Source: Porites lobata
Taxonomy: Eukaryota > Cnidaria > Anthozoa > Scleractinia > Poritidae
Assembly: GCA_942486035.1 (NCBI GenBank)
Contig: CALNXK010000023.1
Location: 1,237,501 to 1,301,500, forward strand
DNA length: 64,000 bases
Reading direction: 5' to 3'
Made by a program: the position numbers and the translations under genes. The notes beneath the pieces are model-generated. The model saw only the letters and a program-made list of their open reading frames with translations. It made no database searches and had not been told where the DNA came from. Below, piece after piece: positions 1-12,680 of the stretch (positions within the stretch are counted from its first letter, which is position 1; each line of letters opens with the position of its first letter).

Positions 1-2856
1 GAATAATTAGAAGTAATCTGTGAAGAACTTTCACCCTTTTAGAGAGTTTGAATGGGAGGGAATTGCTTTTTTCAAAGGAGAGAGGCCTGGGGGCCAAACA
101 AGATAAAGCGAACTGGACACGAAGGGTAGAAGCTAGATCACTCTTTCTTATAGTTGCATATATCGGAGAATTTATCACATGAGCGTGTTCTCTTTTCGTA
201 GTTTTAAGAGACATTTTACAAGGTTTTTATGAAGAAGTCAAACCCGAAGAATTATAACGCCAATTTTAACGAGGATGCCCATATACCGAGCCAGGACTCT
301 AGCCAGGACTCGACAATTTTTCGCTTTCCCGCCATTTTCACCTCCTGCAAGTCACGTGACTATTAAGGGGAGGGTTAGCGTTAGAGGTTAGGGTTTGGGT
401 TAGGGTTAAGTTAGGGTTACTGCTAGGTTAGGGTGAGGGGTAGGTTAAGGTTAGAGGGTTAGGGTTAGGGTTAGGAGCTCACGAGTTTGGTTAGGAGTCC
501 TTTTTGTTGCTTTTTTTTTACTTTTGTGTTTTTGTTTATTAATTATTTTCATTTATTTATTTTTTGCTTACAGAAAGATTAGAAAAGTCCTAACTGGAGT
601 CCTGGCTTGAGTCTTAGCTCCAGTCCTAGCTAGAGTCCTGGCTCGAATCCTGGCGTTGGTAACACTTCATACCGGCACTTAAGCACTTATAACTTAATTC
701 CGCAGCTCAACTCCTAGCTGAGCGATTTTCTCTGGTGATGTTCTCGAACGCACAAATTAAGTATGCTTAAAAAAAAAGGAAACGTAGAGGACCATCTATC
801 ACTGGGAATGTTTATTTATTGATTTACTATATATAATAATGCTATGTACAATTTTTTTGTTTCGAGCGAACAAAAACACCTTCTACGTCTCTAGTTGAAT
901 ATTTTCTCTGGTGTTTTTCTAGTGGAGCCTAAGAAAATGTGTTTTAATGGGCTTATTTATTAGTACAAGCTTATGCATGTGCACTAAGTTCCACCTATCA
1001 AATGCAAAGTCATATGAAATGTGATTCTACGAATGTAATGGTCATGCAACACAGCCATTGCAAAACCACTGCTATTAATAATAGTTCCTAACTGGAGCAA
1101 TGTCATGAGAAATTTTGATAAATTATTTTGCAACCTACGAAATTATCTTGAAATTAAAGGAAAATGAATCATTAGCTTTGGCTACATAGGACAACGCCAA
1201 AGAGGTAATACTGAGTCAACTACAAAGGATAAAGGATGATTTAGGATGGCGAGGCTTAACATGAATAGCAAGTTATTTAAAAAAAATGCAGAAACCATGA
1301 CCTAGCTCCTGTAAAACATTTATTACACACCCTGTAAACAAAGAAACAAGGAAACTTTTGTCCAAGCATGGTTCTGGCTTTAATCAAAAGACGGTCAAAC
1401 CCAAAACCATAAATAAATATAACAATAAACTAGATAAAATTTCTCGTTTTCAAATCGACCAGCGACAGCTATTTTACAAGCATAATATATTATTTCCCTT
1501 TTTTTCTGGTTTTGTTTCAATAGTCCTTTAAAAATAGCCATCACCATGACTTTGTATTTTCTTCATACGGGAACTTCCTTAGACTGAAATAGAAATTAAA
1601 ATTAAATAACATGATCTTCAAGACAACAAATACCATTTTTTCAGTTAAAGGAAGAACAGATATATCACCAGAAACAAAATCCTCAGAGAATAAAGGCCGA
1701 AGCTAAGTTTTGATATCACATCGTTACCACAAATAACAGCGCCAGTTTGATAAACAATGGTATTTGTTCTCTGTTTAAAGCTTATAGACTAGTTTTCAAC
1801 TCTTTCAAAATCGCTACCCGGGTTTTTAGAAAACGATAACAATATATGAAAATTACTTCCTTTAACTCACACAGAATGTGACTCGATCAAATGAAAAGTA
1901 AGCATATCTCCACAAATGTGTGGAATTGTGATCGTGTACTAAAGCAACAGTTATTTGTTTTGTTACTTATAAGTATTACAGTTCACAGTGGTTTCTGTCC
2001 ACTGTGTTATAATACATCCCAAATATTTCAAGCTATCCTCAACTATCAGAACTTTCACCAAGAATTTCGCTTTGAGCAACATACTTTGGTCGTATTAAAG
2101 AAATAAACTATTCTAAACATTTGTTACAGATACTGTGGAGGACGCAATTGTTACGAAACCTCTAGAACTTCATCCCGAATCGTCTCTTCTAAATTATCGT
2201 AAGCATATTGTATATTAATATAATTTTATCGTCGAAATCGAGCTTTACAATACGATAAGACTTCACTGAGCTAAATTATTTAAATTTATTAGTAACTGAT
2301 AAGTAACTAGATTCTAAGCAGCTTAAAGTTTTAGTACCACTGGAAATTGAATTTTAGATTTTGCCAAAAAGAAGCTACATAAAACGACTTTAATTTCGCA
2401 AATCTACCTTCCCAACCAAAGTTGCTTGTGTTGCCGCTCAGACTCCCTGGACAGAGTTGTTCAAAGGACGAGTAACTAAGTCTGTTGTAAGTTTTCATTG
2501 ACATCTCATGAGTACTGATTGCAGTTACTACCGGAAGTGAAGGAACAACCCATCCCTTAACGGGACCGAAGGGGATAAACCTCTTGATTCTTTCGACAAC
2601 ACTGGGGAAGTAATAGCTAAAGCAGGTCGCCCCACAGGACTTATTTTGACGCCTATTGCTGTGTGCTTGCCAACATTCGTACACCAATCTACGATAGCCT
2701 TAAGATCATCATCACGCTTTCTCGGCTTCAAGAACACAGAATTAAGACCATTTTACGCCTAGAAGAAGAAGTTGTGTTGAAATATTCGATTGGAACTTGC
2801 GTTCGAATTATGATAATACTTCTTTGGGGACAATCTCTTTAGACGAACGTCCCGCT
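1..2856. other. Intergenic DNA downstream of the T-box gene
   Basis: AT-rich sequence. It holds the fold-back element with a telomere-like core at 288-644. Two overlapping minus-strand frames at 2331-2752 are open for 118 codons and about 70 codons. The shorter reads RKRDDDLKAIVDWCTNVGKH near its start and has an acceptor-like tract (cttcttcttctag) just upstream, but I cannot link it to a gene or family. I see nothing else I can support. Confidence 0.5.
288..644. repeat. Fold-back element with a degenerate telomere-like core
   Basis: A 25-bp arm at 288-312 (gagccaggactctagccagg...) is matched, inverted with three differences, by 620-644. Further decayed ggactc/gagtcc units lie inside both arms. 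Between them, about 367-476 is a degenerate run of TTAGGG-type repeats (ttagggtt, gttaggg, aggttaggg). This is an inverted-repeat element whose core is telomere-like, not a chromosome end. Confidence 0.7.
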
Positions 2857-3538
2857 TTTATTGTCATAAGAAGAACAAGTGGTAGTATAAATATGACTTA
2901 TTATCATTTTTAAGTTTGTCGTCGTGGTGCCCAATGACATGTGACCGGTCTTCTCCACAGGGATACCACCTAAATCAAAGCTGTTGAGGACTTCGCTCGA
3001 TTGCTGTATTACACTGGACAGCCCAGCCTGTGTCTATTTTCTCGAAAGGACATTTTGAGACAGATTGTCAAATCTATACATTGGCAGTCCATGAAAATAA
3101 AAAATATTTTATGGTATGTAAGTCCTGGGTTGATATGTTACGTTATTGAATTTATATTTTTGTTAAGAATAAGGTCTCTTGTTATCTGAATCTTTCATCT
3201 GATAAATTGTGAAACACGGAGATCGGAGGTGACCTCAGTGTGCCGTTTCGTAAATTTTACACATTTACATGTATGTAAAGCAAATACACAAAAAATAACT
3301 TAAGCGATACAATGCGCGAGATATCCTTTTGCGTTAAAAGTCTGATAGTGCCACTACTTAGTCGATTTGAAGCCCTAGTTAATTCTGCATCTAATAGAAT
3401 CATATCTCCGTCTAAATAAACGCTACCAAATTCCTTCTTTGACACTGTTCTGATCAGATCAACGCGACTTTTTGTTAAATAACTGATCGTCACCTTTTCA
3501 TAAATAGAATATCTGCATACAGAGTAAACTGTCGGCAT
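2857..3538 (-). other. Presumed 3' UTR of the T-box gene
   Basis: Sequence directly after the TAA stop at 3539-3541. An ATG abuts the stop and opens a 93-codon frame, but nothing in it looks conserved, so I read the stretch as untranslated. The first clear AATAAA on this strand lies at 2857-2862 (TTTATT on the plus strand). The true cleavage site is unknown. Confidence 0.35.
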
Positions 3539-6500
3539 TTATGTCGTTCTGTGCTCCATTCCAGGAGTTCTGTCCACTGATCCCTGTAGGTCCAGGGCTG
3601 CTGGTAGCTCCGAAGTTGTACTACCGCTGGTCAGCTCGAACATACTCGACGAGGTTACTGTTGCGGGGTAGCCAAAGCTCTGTTGGTTCACAGTGCATGG
3701 TGGGTAGCTTTGGCCTACTTGGCATGATGGGTAAGCAGCTTGTGGGACACTGTATGACGGGTACATGTGTCCATGCGCATGTGGAAGGAAGCTCGAAGGC
3801 ATGCCACCCATTGGGTAGGCAGGTCTTGGATAAGGGCTATAGCGCATGTCCATGTGCATTGCCCGCGCACTTGAAAGTTTTAAGTGTGACTGGGACGAGA
3901 ACGGAACACTTTCGCTGGAATTTGGTGGTAAAATCACTGGTTTGCTATCCTCTGGGATGTGTAGAGTGGACGGACGCGAAAAGTCGCTAAACGGTTGACT
4001 ATGATGTAAGATATCTGGTGCAGGAAGAGCTTTTTGTACAGGAGAGGGAGAGTGACTCAGAGTGTTCGCACAGGAGCGACCTTTGTCGACTTGTATCACT
4101 GGTTTAATGTCCTCAGGTGATGAAGGAAGACCGACTACGGAGTTTTCTGCTGCCGAGGAACCTGAAAAAAAGGCGGGGCATTGATAAGCGTTAGTGTTTA
4201 TTTGAAGGTCAAAGATAATTGCTCAGAATATTAGTCGTTTGGTAAACAGCAAATGGCATAAACTGAACCACAATAATTAGTGCGATGTAGTTTTTATTAC
4301 TATTTAATATTTATTAGCACTTTTCTTTTAAACCTTTGGCAAACAGCACAAAGCTAGGCACTGCTGAATAAACCCTTTGATTAAATTCACGCCTTGGAGT
4401 AAACAGAGGCAGAGGAAAGTCTATTCAGGAACAGTCGAAGATGCAAATCCTCTCCCACACAATGTAACAGACACAATTATGCTCTGTCAGTTTGTAGAGG
4501 CAAAATTCCCCAGAAGTCTTTATATGAATTGCTCTTTTGACCTTACAGTCAACATTTAGTCCTATTCTCCACCATTGTCTCAGCTGGTATGGTTATGACC
4601 ACGCAAGAAGTACGGTGGACATCACAAAATGTACTTGAAAAAGCTTGACTGAATTGAAACGTTTGAGTTTACATTCTACATATAAAATATAATATAGAAA
4701 CCTTCCTAATTACATCTAAGAGGCAAATAATAATCGCATGCAATATTAGAAGAAAATTAAATTATATAGTTTGGGATTGAGTCCTCTGACCATTTAAAGG
4801 AAAATCTGTTAAAACTTGTAAGCTCCATTATTAGGACAAAACAGGGTGTGAACTAGTATTTCTTAGTTAATTTCCTAAGCTGTGTAATGTTTAAACACGT
4901 GCTGTGCGGCGGAAAATGAAAAAGGCATCTCCTTTGTCAATGGCGCGAACTCATGCAGTTGGCCAAAAAGATCAAAACTGACCAAAACAATCTTAATGTA
5001 CTAGACTGTAAAATGAAAAGATGCATTTCACAAGCAGTTAATACTCTGTAAATTTCAGTTAAATGGTCACAAACACTTTCTACTACATGACAACTTGCGC
5101 ACAAATAGGCTTTCCGAAAAAAAATAGAAGTTAGTAGGAGACGCGGCCCACCTTTAGAGGACCAAACACAGTCGTGCCACAAGAAAACAAGAAAACACTT
5201 TTAGTGGGATTTTATTCAAGTGGTCAGATTGATAAACAGTACCAAAAAAGTACTCCTCAGTGGCTTTAAATTGAATGGTCAAATATAATATGTACCGCAC
5301 GCTCTTGTATATCAATGATCTTGTATATTATAACTCACAACGCAGCAAGAAGGAACTCAATAGCTTCCGTTCGGCTTTAATTGTTTTACTGAAACATTAA
5401 GTTCATAGTCCACAGACTCAAAAGTTTAGAGTGAGCTAGCAGGACATGATAAACAGTACCCAGAGGCTTCTACAAGTTTATACTTCTGGTCTTTTGACAT
5501 TTGTTGATACAAGGATTAAGAAACAAATCCTGTTATACTGAAACTAAAAATTGTAATGCGTTTTTCAATGTGTGTGTGTTTTTGTTATCGAGTGCTAGCA
5601 ATTAGACTTGATGGTGGTGTAGAAAAACAATAAATACAAAAGCCTTTACAATTGTATTGAAAAAGTCAAGATGCGTTGAATTCTAAAGGTTTGTATTAGC
5701 CAGTGCCTTAGCCTGGTTTTTACGTATAACCGCGTTTGTTACAGACCCTTAACTATAGAAAGTAAACACGATAAATAGTCACGATCTTGAATTTTTCAAC
5801 CAACATTAAGATAAACGCTTTGGGAAAAATTAAAAAAACTTTTATTTCAACTCAGAGGGGCAGAGGTTAATTGTCAAATTAGGCCGTCGTCAGAGAAAAA
5901 CTTTGAAAAAGTTTGGACAAGAAGATAGCGTCAAAGATTGCATTTCAAGAGTCAACACACTGCCGAGGTAGATAATAATGCCTTTCATTTCAAAGTTTCT
6001 TTTCACTAATTGTTTACTGCAGCTGAAATATTAATTATTACATTTCAAAAGCTTCCTTTCCGGTACCTTTATTTACACATTTTCCAGCTCGTCAGTGATT
6101 TAAAAAGAGTTTACTTTTGGATAGGAACGAAAAAAGAGAAAAGAAAAACCAGGACCCCATTCTAACTTAAGCTCGCTGTAATAAAATTAAAAGGTCGCGC
6201 GTTGCTCGTTCAACAATCAACTATTCACCCGATTTTTCTGACCTTAAACTTTTAAGACTTCACAAGGATCATAGATGATAAAGACTAATAAATAAATTGA
6301 CCATTTCTGTCAAACATATACAGTTCTCATTGGACTCCCGACATTCAGCCAAGAAAAATTTATAGGCGCACGTGTGTTAGTTTACATTTCGAGTGACTCT
6401 AGTTTCTTGTTGAATCGCGTTGATTACTATTGAGTCTTAATATTCTGAGGGAAAATGGTTTTGTGACAGTTTGAATTGTTTGGTGTATTTTTGTTCTCCA

Positions 6501-9500
6501 TTCAATGGCGTAATAAGCAAAATTCTCTGCAAATACTTTACATGGCTTAGCAACTAACATCTTTTAAAAGAAACTACCAAGACAAGGATAGAAGGATTTG
6601 TTGGCAATCGGATATAAATAATTAAAACGCTTTCATTACTTAAAATAAACCAGATATTATTTCAAGGCTAACTGGGTTCAATCTTTAAGACCCTTGATTC
6701 AAATACTAACTATTAAATGTTGTGACTGGAACCACAAGTGTTTCTTTTTTGGGTAGGGGGGATGGTGGTACGTTCAAAATCGGACGTTTCTGATGAAAAC
6801 ATTATCGAATCTTTAGTTACAATCCAGCAACAAGTAAATAAACTAAAGTAAACAGAGAAGAATTCTCGAACTTAAACGCCATTCAATTACATTATCCGTA
6901 ATGACTACAAAACATACACACAGAGTGTAGATGGGTCACCCGGGACTAAGAGTTCGTGGCAAAACTGACCGGGAGTAGAATTATAAAATTAAAACATGGA
7001 TAATTTATTGTACACTGAGACGAATCTTCGGACGAAATGTAAATTAAGCGATGGAGAAAATACTAAGGCAAATAAAAGGAAATTGGGGTCGATACTTTAA
7101 TGTGATGAATAAGAACCTAACATTTCTCGGTAACGTGATCTCACTCACCTTCAACACGAATACAAGAATCAAAATAGGTGCTTAAAGTTGCGCTTCGCTC
7201 CAGCGAAAAAGATGATTGTTTGGTGACGATAAAAACCTGAATGATCTATTGCTGCGTTACTGAGAGACAAACGCCTCGATTGACAGCTTCGCAAACAACA
7301 AAGTTAAAAACATTTTTCCTGGTCTTAGTGTTTCCTAGATACCTGGTGTTTAATGAATGCCTAAGTTGACAAAACAAATTGCAAAGACGCACCATTTGTA
7401 AAAAAAAAAAAAAAAAAAATTAAACCCGAGGTCCTTTTCCCTTTTCTTTAAAATTTTTTGTTTCCTTTTAACAGTTTTGTTTTAATTTTTTTTAGCTGGT
7501 GAATTTTGGAGGCGAATGCATTGTGTACCATGGTGCACAATCGATAAATCTCTTTCCACATGTGATTGGAAAAGTGGTGCGGCTGTCAAAACGAGTTACC
7601 CATTCAATTCGAGCTAAAAGATATGCTGAAAAAGCGTTTTTCAAGGAAAATTTTTCACGAAATTCTGCTTAAAAGTAAGAATGCCAGATGGCTAAGTAGT
7701 CTGTTATGTAAGGCAGATTTTTCTCCTCCGCACCTGCGACAAAGTGTGGCGTTTTCATGGACACATTTTCGATTCATTATGTGGGCGGTTCGATGTTTCA
7801 TTACGAGCGCCAACAACTCTATTGTTATATTTCAGGCGAACGCTATGGAAAACACTTTTAATGGAGAACACTTTCTATTTAAGTAAAAGGTTCTAATAAA
7901 AACATGGAACAATTTAGTTTGGTATTTGATACGAGAAGGCTGAACACCTTCCCTTCATTTGTGGTTTTATTCAAAACGCAATCAGAGTTTGGCATGGTCT
8001 CGATAGAATCAAATCACTACATATATCAACAGAAAGAGCTATCTCACACTTCGCACGTATTGTACTTGTCGAAATATTGTTATGTTTTAATGCAACTTTG
8101 TGCGACACTGATTGACAAAACTTTTCCAGGCCAGTTCGGTGGCTTTTTTTAAACGAGTTTTTGAAAACGTCTGTTTTTAATAAGCTAATGAGCATCTATT
8201 CGGGACCAGCACAGTTTGTAACGCGTGTGAAGATGGTTCGTTTGGGAACAAAAGCAGAACATTTTTCAGCTTAACGTCTAAAAGTTTTCGTTCATTAGTT
8301 GCTAAAGCTGTCAACGTCTTGCCTAAATGGGTTGAAGAAATTTACACGTTGCCATCAATAAGAATTTAACCTTGTTTTCTATTTTGCCTTAAAAGCAAAT
8401 AAGAGTGGTTTCCAATTTGCATCTCTTTTAGTTTTACCAGTGGAAAAGCAAAATTATTTATTCTTCTTTGGGACTCCCATCCCGTGAAAACTAAACTTTC
8501 CACGCCCACTTTCGAAATACATTTCTGTTGGCCATATAAAAGACTAAAAAAAGCAAGAATAATTCCACTCTGCAATCCATCTACTAGAGTAAAAACTACA
8601 GGACATTTTTAGAAACCTGAATCAAATCAAAGGGATAGATTTTGAAATCGATGCAGAAAGGCTTTTTGAATCAAACTTTTTAAAGTCCCTCTTGAATATC
8701 CCAAACTCTAAAAGAACCTTGTAAGCAATTCTCAATCAAAGTTGATTGTTTTGAAGGATGTGATGTATTTACACCTTGTGTAAGGACACTGTATATGAAC
8801 AGAATTAAGAGCTTCCAATCTTTCACACTTGAGCACGCAAACACTAGCACCCAATCTATACATCGAGAAATATACGGAAATGAAATTTCCTCCAAGCCAT
8901 CTGGAACAAAGCAACAACAATATTGAGAATTTTTTTCCCGTCAAACGGGTTTTTGACACGCCTTTCTAACTGTTAAGCGAGGAAAGATACTTTGACTAAC
9001 CGCATCCTTTTTGAAGTTCCTAAAAATAAATCAGTGAAGTTGAATTCCCGACAAAACGTTGGTAAATAGTTAGAAACAGTGGCTAGCTCTGTTTCTGTCA
9101 CTTTGATAAATGGCACGTTTGGTGCTGAATTCAGTGAGATATTTACAATGATGGCGAAAATTATGGTTAAAGGCTAAAGAAATATAATAGGGAAGCTTTA
9201 TAGCTGTTTGTGGTTATATATTCCTCCGCGAACATCGTCCTGAAAATTCTAGCACTAAAGGGGGTATTTAAAATCTACTTCATCAAGGAATCGAAAGGAA
9301 CAATAATTAAAAGAACTCCCCTGTAGAGATCAGAAGATCCTGTCAAACAATAAACAAATGTTTTATAAGTTATACTAAGAGCGCCTTAACTTTTACAAGT
9401 GGGACTTTGACTAACGAGAAAAATGTTTAAATAATTAGTCAAACCAATTTCGCCATGATTGAGCGAGTTATAGAACGCTTTGAACAAACCAAAAAGAAAA

Positions 9501-12500
9501 GATATTGATCTTCCAAAAGAAAGGCCGTTAAACGTTAATCCGTTGCTTAGGAATAAACCTTGCCTCTTAATTCAAGAAGGCAAATAATCTCTACCTGTAT
9601 CACTAATATTAACAAAAAACGAGGGCTGTTTTTAAGTCACTCTAAAACCACTCTTTTTCTTTTTTTGTTTTTAGTGAAAACGTTAATACTGATACAGCTG
9701 TTACCATCCACTTTGAATCATTCGTTTCAATTAATTTTCTTGCACGAGTTTTTTTATCCTTCAATGGAAGGAATAATGCAATCCAGCCTGACGTTACTTC
9801 CTAGCCTTAATAAGTCAAAGCAACGGTAAATGCGTTTTAAGACGAAACTGCAAAATCTAGCGATGCATCAACGCGTTCGACGACAGTAATTATTGATGTA
9901 GATCGGAGCGATTTTCGAGCCAGAAATAAAAATTAATGGTGTATTTAAGTGAGGAAATAATCGCAAACATAACAGAACCCCAACGAGTTCCACTTCTTTA
10001 GAGTTGATCACCGTTTTACCGAACTGAATTTGGCGTCTGACGAACCGCACTGAGTCGCTTTTTCTTTGAAGGCGCTGGCGGCTATTGATACAAAGAAGGC
10101 CGCAGCCCGGGCCGCAGCAATAAAGAAAAATTTGAGCTTACCGGAGTGAATGTCGTTTGTGGAACCACAAGCCCCCGGCTCTTTGCCGCTTTCCTCGTCT
10201 TCGCTGTTATTTTCATCGTCTTCATCGTGTAAGGACCCACCAGGGTTACTTCGTTGCCTTCAAGATGAATGAGGAAAGGTGATAAAGAACGTGTGAAAAT
10301 CGCGCACGCTGGACAAGTTATTGTGGCTCGTTCGCGGCTTTGTGTGTCAAAACAGTTGTTTTTTCATGTTTCTTTGTACCAAGAAATTTGAGGCCTTCGC
10401 CTCAGGTATTAAGTTTTTGTACCCAAGGGGCCAGCGTTTAGTGAAAAAGATTAACAGAGTTGTAAGAGGCCCGAGTGAAAAGGAAGCTCAAACAAACTGG
10501 TGTTACTTTACAGAACAAAATCATTTCGTACCTTCGTTCAAGCCGCCTACGATGTCCTGCTCCTTGCTCGCGGAAACCTTTCGCAAAAGGGTTGTTGTCG
10601 ATTTTCAGCTTAGTTATCTGTCAAAAGAAAAATAAAATCCAGTCAGTCGGATGAAAAAGTTTGAGACGAGGAATAATTTAATAATGCAAGGGGCCAGGTT
10701 GGGCCTGTGAAAGAACGATTAACACAACGTGCTATGTCCGTAGAAACACTCAGTTAATTCCTGGAAAGTCTTTATAAGTGTTCAAATCATACAAACCACT
10801 TTTGTCATCTCAGAAGAAACGTAAACACCCTAAGCCGCAGAGAATCATTTTTCCTTTTCTTATGTCGGAAGAAAGGTATTCAGTGACCATTCATACTGGA
10901 AGCTATCTGTAAGACCAGAATTTCCTCACTTACCAGAGAACGTTCTAGAACTGCGTTTAAAGCCCCACAATAAAACAGTACAAATTAGGAAGAAATCGAC
11001 ATAAACTACTTTGAAATTGACGATGTTGTTTAAGGGTCTTGAAACTTATGCCCCAACCCTGTCAAAATTTTGGAGTTGTAAGTGAAACAAAGATTTCTAT
11101 TCACATAGAACTATGAGAACGAGATCGCGCATCTTTTTAATCTACTACAATACGAAAAATTTATTCCACAAATTTTCTTACTCATGTTCCCCTTTTGCTA
11201 GATAACTCTACTTGTTTATAGCGTATTACGTTAATTTCTTTCTTTTTTTTTTTTTTTTGCTTTAACAGATATATGAATAGCTATCAATTCAACAACAAAG
11301 CTCAAAAGCTTTCTTGAATAAAAATACAAATACTCCAAACTCCCTCTTAAGCCAAATCGAACTTACGATTACCAAACCACTTTAAAAACAAAATGACGAT
11401 TTGATTTTCAACACAAACTGGAAAGTAGTAATTAACAGTGAGCTTTAACACGAACCTTCTCATTTTGATAAGCCGTCACTCCAATGAATTCTGTTTCAGG
11501 AAATGTGAAAATCTTGTAAATGCTGTAGGGATGTTTGTATGTGTCGTCCGCTCTTACAACATGAATTCTAGGACGGTACTTGTGCATAGAATTCAAAATT
11601 GTCTAATAGAAAGAGAAGAAAAAAAAGAAGTAAATAAAGAGATAAATCGGCCATCAACAACAATCAACAAACAAAAATAATTACAGATGTGACGGCAAAT
11701 CGATAGATGATAAAAAACGAATAAAAAGACGGGATTTCAAAGGCTTAAAGAAACTCACGTAGCCGTATTTGTCCGCTATGTTGTTGGTAAGTTTCATTTT
11801 ATGAAACGAGATTGTTTTCTGCATCCACTGTGCCCCAGTGCTGGGGGAATCAGGATGCATATACAGTGGTTTAGGCATCTCAGGATCAGCTTTGCCCGCC
11901 TCCATCCATCTACAGTTATGAAACTTGTATCGAACATCGTTCACGGGCTGAATGTCCATGAGAAAAAAGTACTTCGCTCTAGGGTCCAAGCCGGTCACGC
12001 GTGCTTTAATCGGCGGAAACATTCGCCTGTTGACAGAAAAACGAAACTGTTAGCCACGGGCCGATTGAAATAAACATGGGTGATGAAATCAACAACGGTT
12101 CCTGGTCCGCGGGGTTAATGGCGTTACACCTAAGGAGTCAATGTGTTCATGGGGGGATTGTTTAGCTTTTTTGCAGACAAAATTGTCGGTTTAAACTGGC
12201 ATTTGCATCGCTTCGAGACCGCTAGGCGTTTAAATCGACACAATTCCTTCGATGCGAAATTCCAGGAGCTTATATCAACCGCACAACAACCGGCCGGGCT
12301 TTACTGGTCACAAGAGAATACATATATTTTCTATACCTTCCTGCCTTGGTAATAACCATTTCTGTTTTCTCCTTGTCGAAAGTCTGCCAAAGCTCCTTGT
12401 TTTCCAAATTGACTTGGATATTTTCGTACTCGGAATCGTGAACAGGCATATGGACTTGCTGTGGAGGTCCCGGCATGGAACCTGGTCCGAAGTGAGATGG

Positions 12501-12680
12501 CTGTTTCGCCATTTGTGTCGGATGGTACGGTGAATATGGAAACGGCCCGTTTGAATTCAAATTATTCGGAATCGACGACCCACTCCCTGGTACGCCAGGA
12601 ATAAACTGCGAACAACCTTCCAGCAAAGAACTGACGCGAAAATCTCTCATCCTTGCTGGGTAGAATGGATAGTAAGCCAT
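3539..12680 (-). CDS. TBX2/3: T-box transcription factor, Tbx2/3-like (6 coding exons, 527 aa)
   Basis: A sequence-specific nuclear transcription factor. Exons in transcript order: 12680-12337, 12026-11759, 11602-11456, 10617-10532, 10257-10142, 4161-3539. All junctions are GT-AG, the phases match, and the total is 1584 nt. The T-box spans about residues 89-280 and is complete. Visible hallmarks are TEMVITKAGRRMFPP, RYKFHNCRWMEAGKADPEMP, HPDSP, LKLTNN-like MKLTNN, FPETEF, VTAYQNEKIT and LKIDNNPFAKGFR. KELW, RYKFHN and GKADPEMPK favour the Tbx2/3 group over Tbx1, Tbx4/5 or Tbx20. The N-terminus carries FRVSSLL (14-20), an eh1-like motif. An acidic stretch (DEDDENNSEDEES) follows the T-box, then a Pro/Ser/Tyr-rich tail. 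The start is the first Met after an in-frame TGA. Subfamily placement is inference; T-box identity is certain. Confidence 0.94.
4162..10141 (-). other. TBX2/3: Intron 5 of the T-box gene (5.98 kb)
   Basis: Runs from the GTAAGC donor at 10141 to the ttttttcag acceptor at 4162. It contains no repeat family that I also see elsewhere in the window, apart from an A-run near 7400. No extra exon in the needed phase was seen; the phases of exons 5 and 6 join directly (G|GT). A long, transposon-poor intron in a developmental regulator often holds enhancers; that is inference. Confidence 0.6.
10142..10617 (-). CDS. TBX2/3: T-box exons 4 and 5: end of T-box and acidic linker
   Basis: Exon 4 (10617-10532) starts after tttgacag and codes ITKLKIDNNPFAKGFREQG, the last helices of the T-box, then a basic run HRRRLERQR. 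It ends phase 2 at AG|GTACG. Exon 5 (10257-10142) completes an Arg codon and codes SNPGG followed by a strongly acidic stretch (DEDDENNSEDEESGKE) before a GTAAGC donor. The acidic cluster just after the T-box is typical of transactivation or repression linkers in this family; its role here is inferred. Confidence 0.88.
11456..12026 (-). CDS. TBX2/3: T-box exons 2 and 3: core of the DNA-binding domain
   Basis: Exon 2 (12026-11759) follows an acceptor ending tcaacag and codes residues 116-204, from RRMFPP to the end of KLTNNIADKYGY, before a GTGAGT donor. Exon 3 (11602-11456) starts after tctattag and codes residues 205-253: TILNSMHKYRPRIHVVRADD through TAYQNEK, ending at a GTTCGT donor. The exon 2/3 and 3/4 borders are phase 0. 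Compared with the usual Tbx2/3 sequence, the stretch ADDTYKHPYSIYKIFT is divergent but has the same length, so the fold should be intact. Confidence 0.93.

Noticed and set aside
367..476. True chromosome end (telomere)
   Set aside because: The TTAGGG-type repeats are degenerate, about 110 bp long, and bounded on both sides by unique DNA and inverted-repeat arms.
3257..3538. 93-codon minus-strand frame starting directly after the T-box stop
   Set aside because: Adjacent to the stop in the same strand, so it lies in the 3' UTR; composition is unremarkable and no start context or conservation can be argued.
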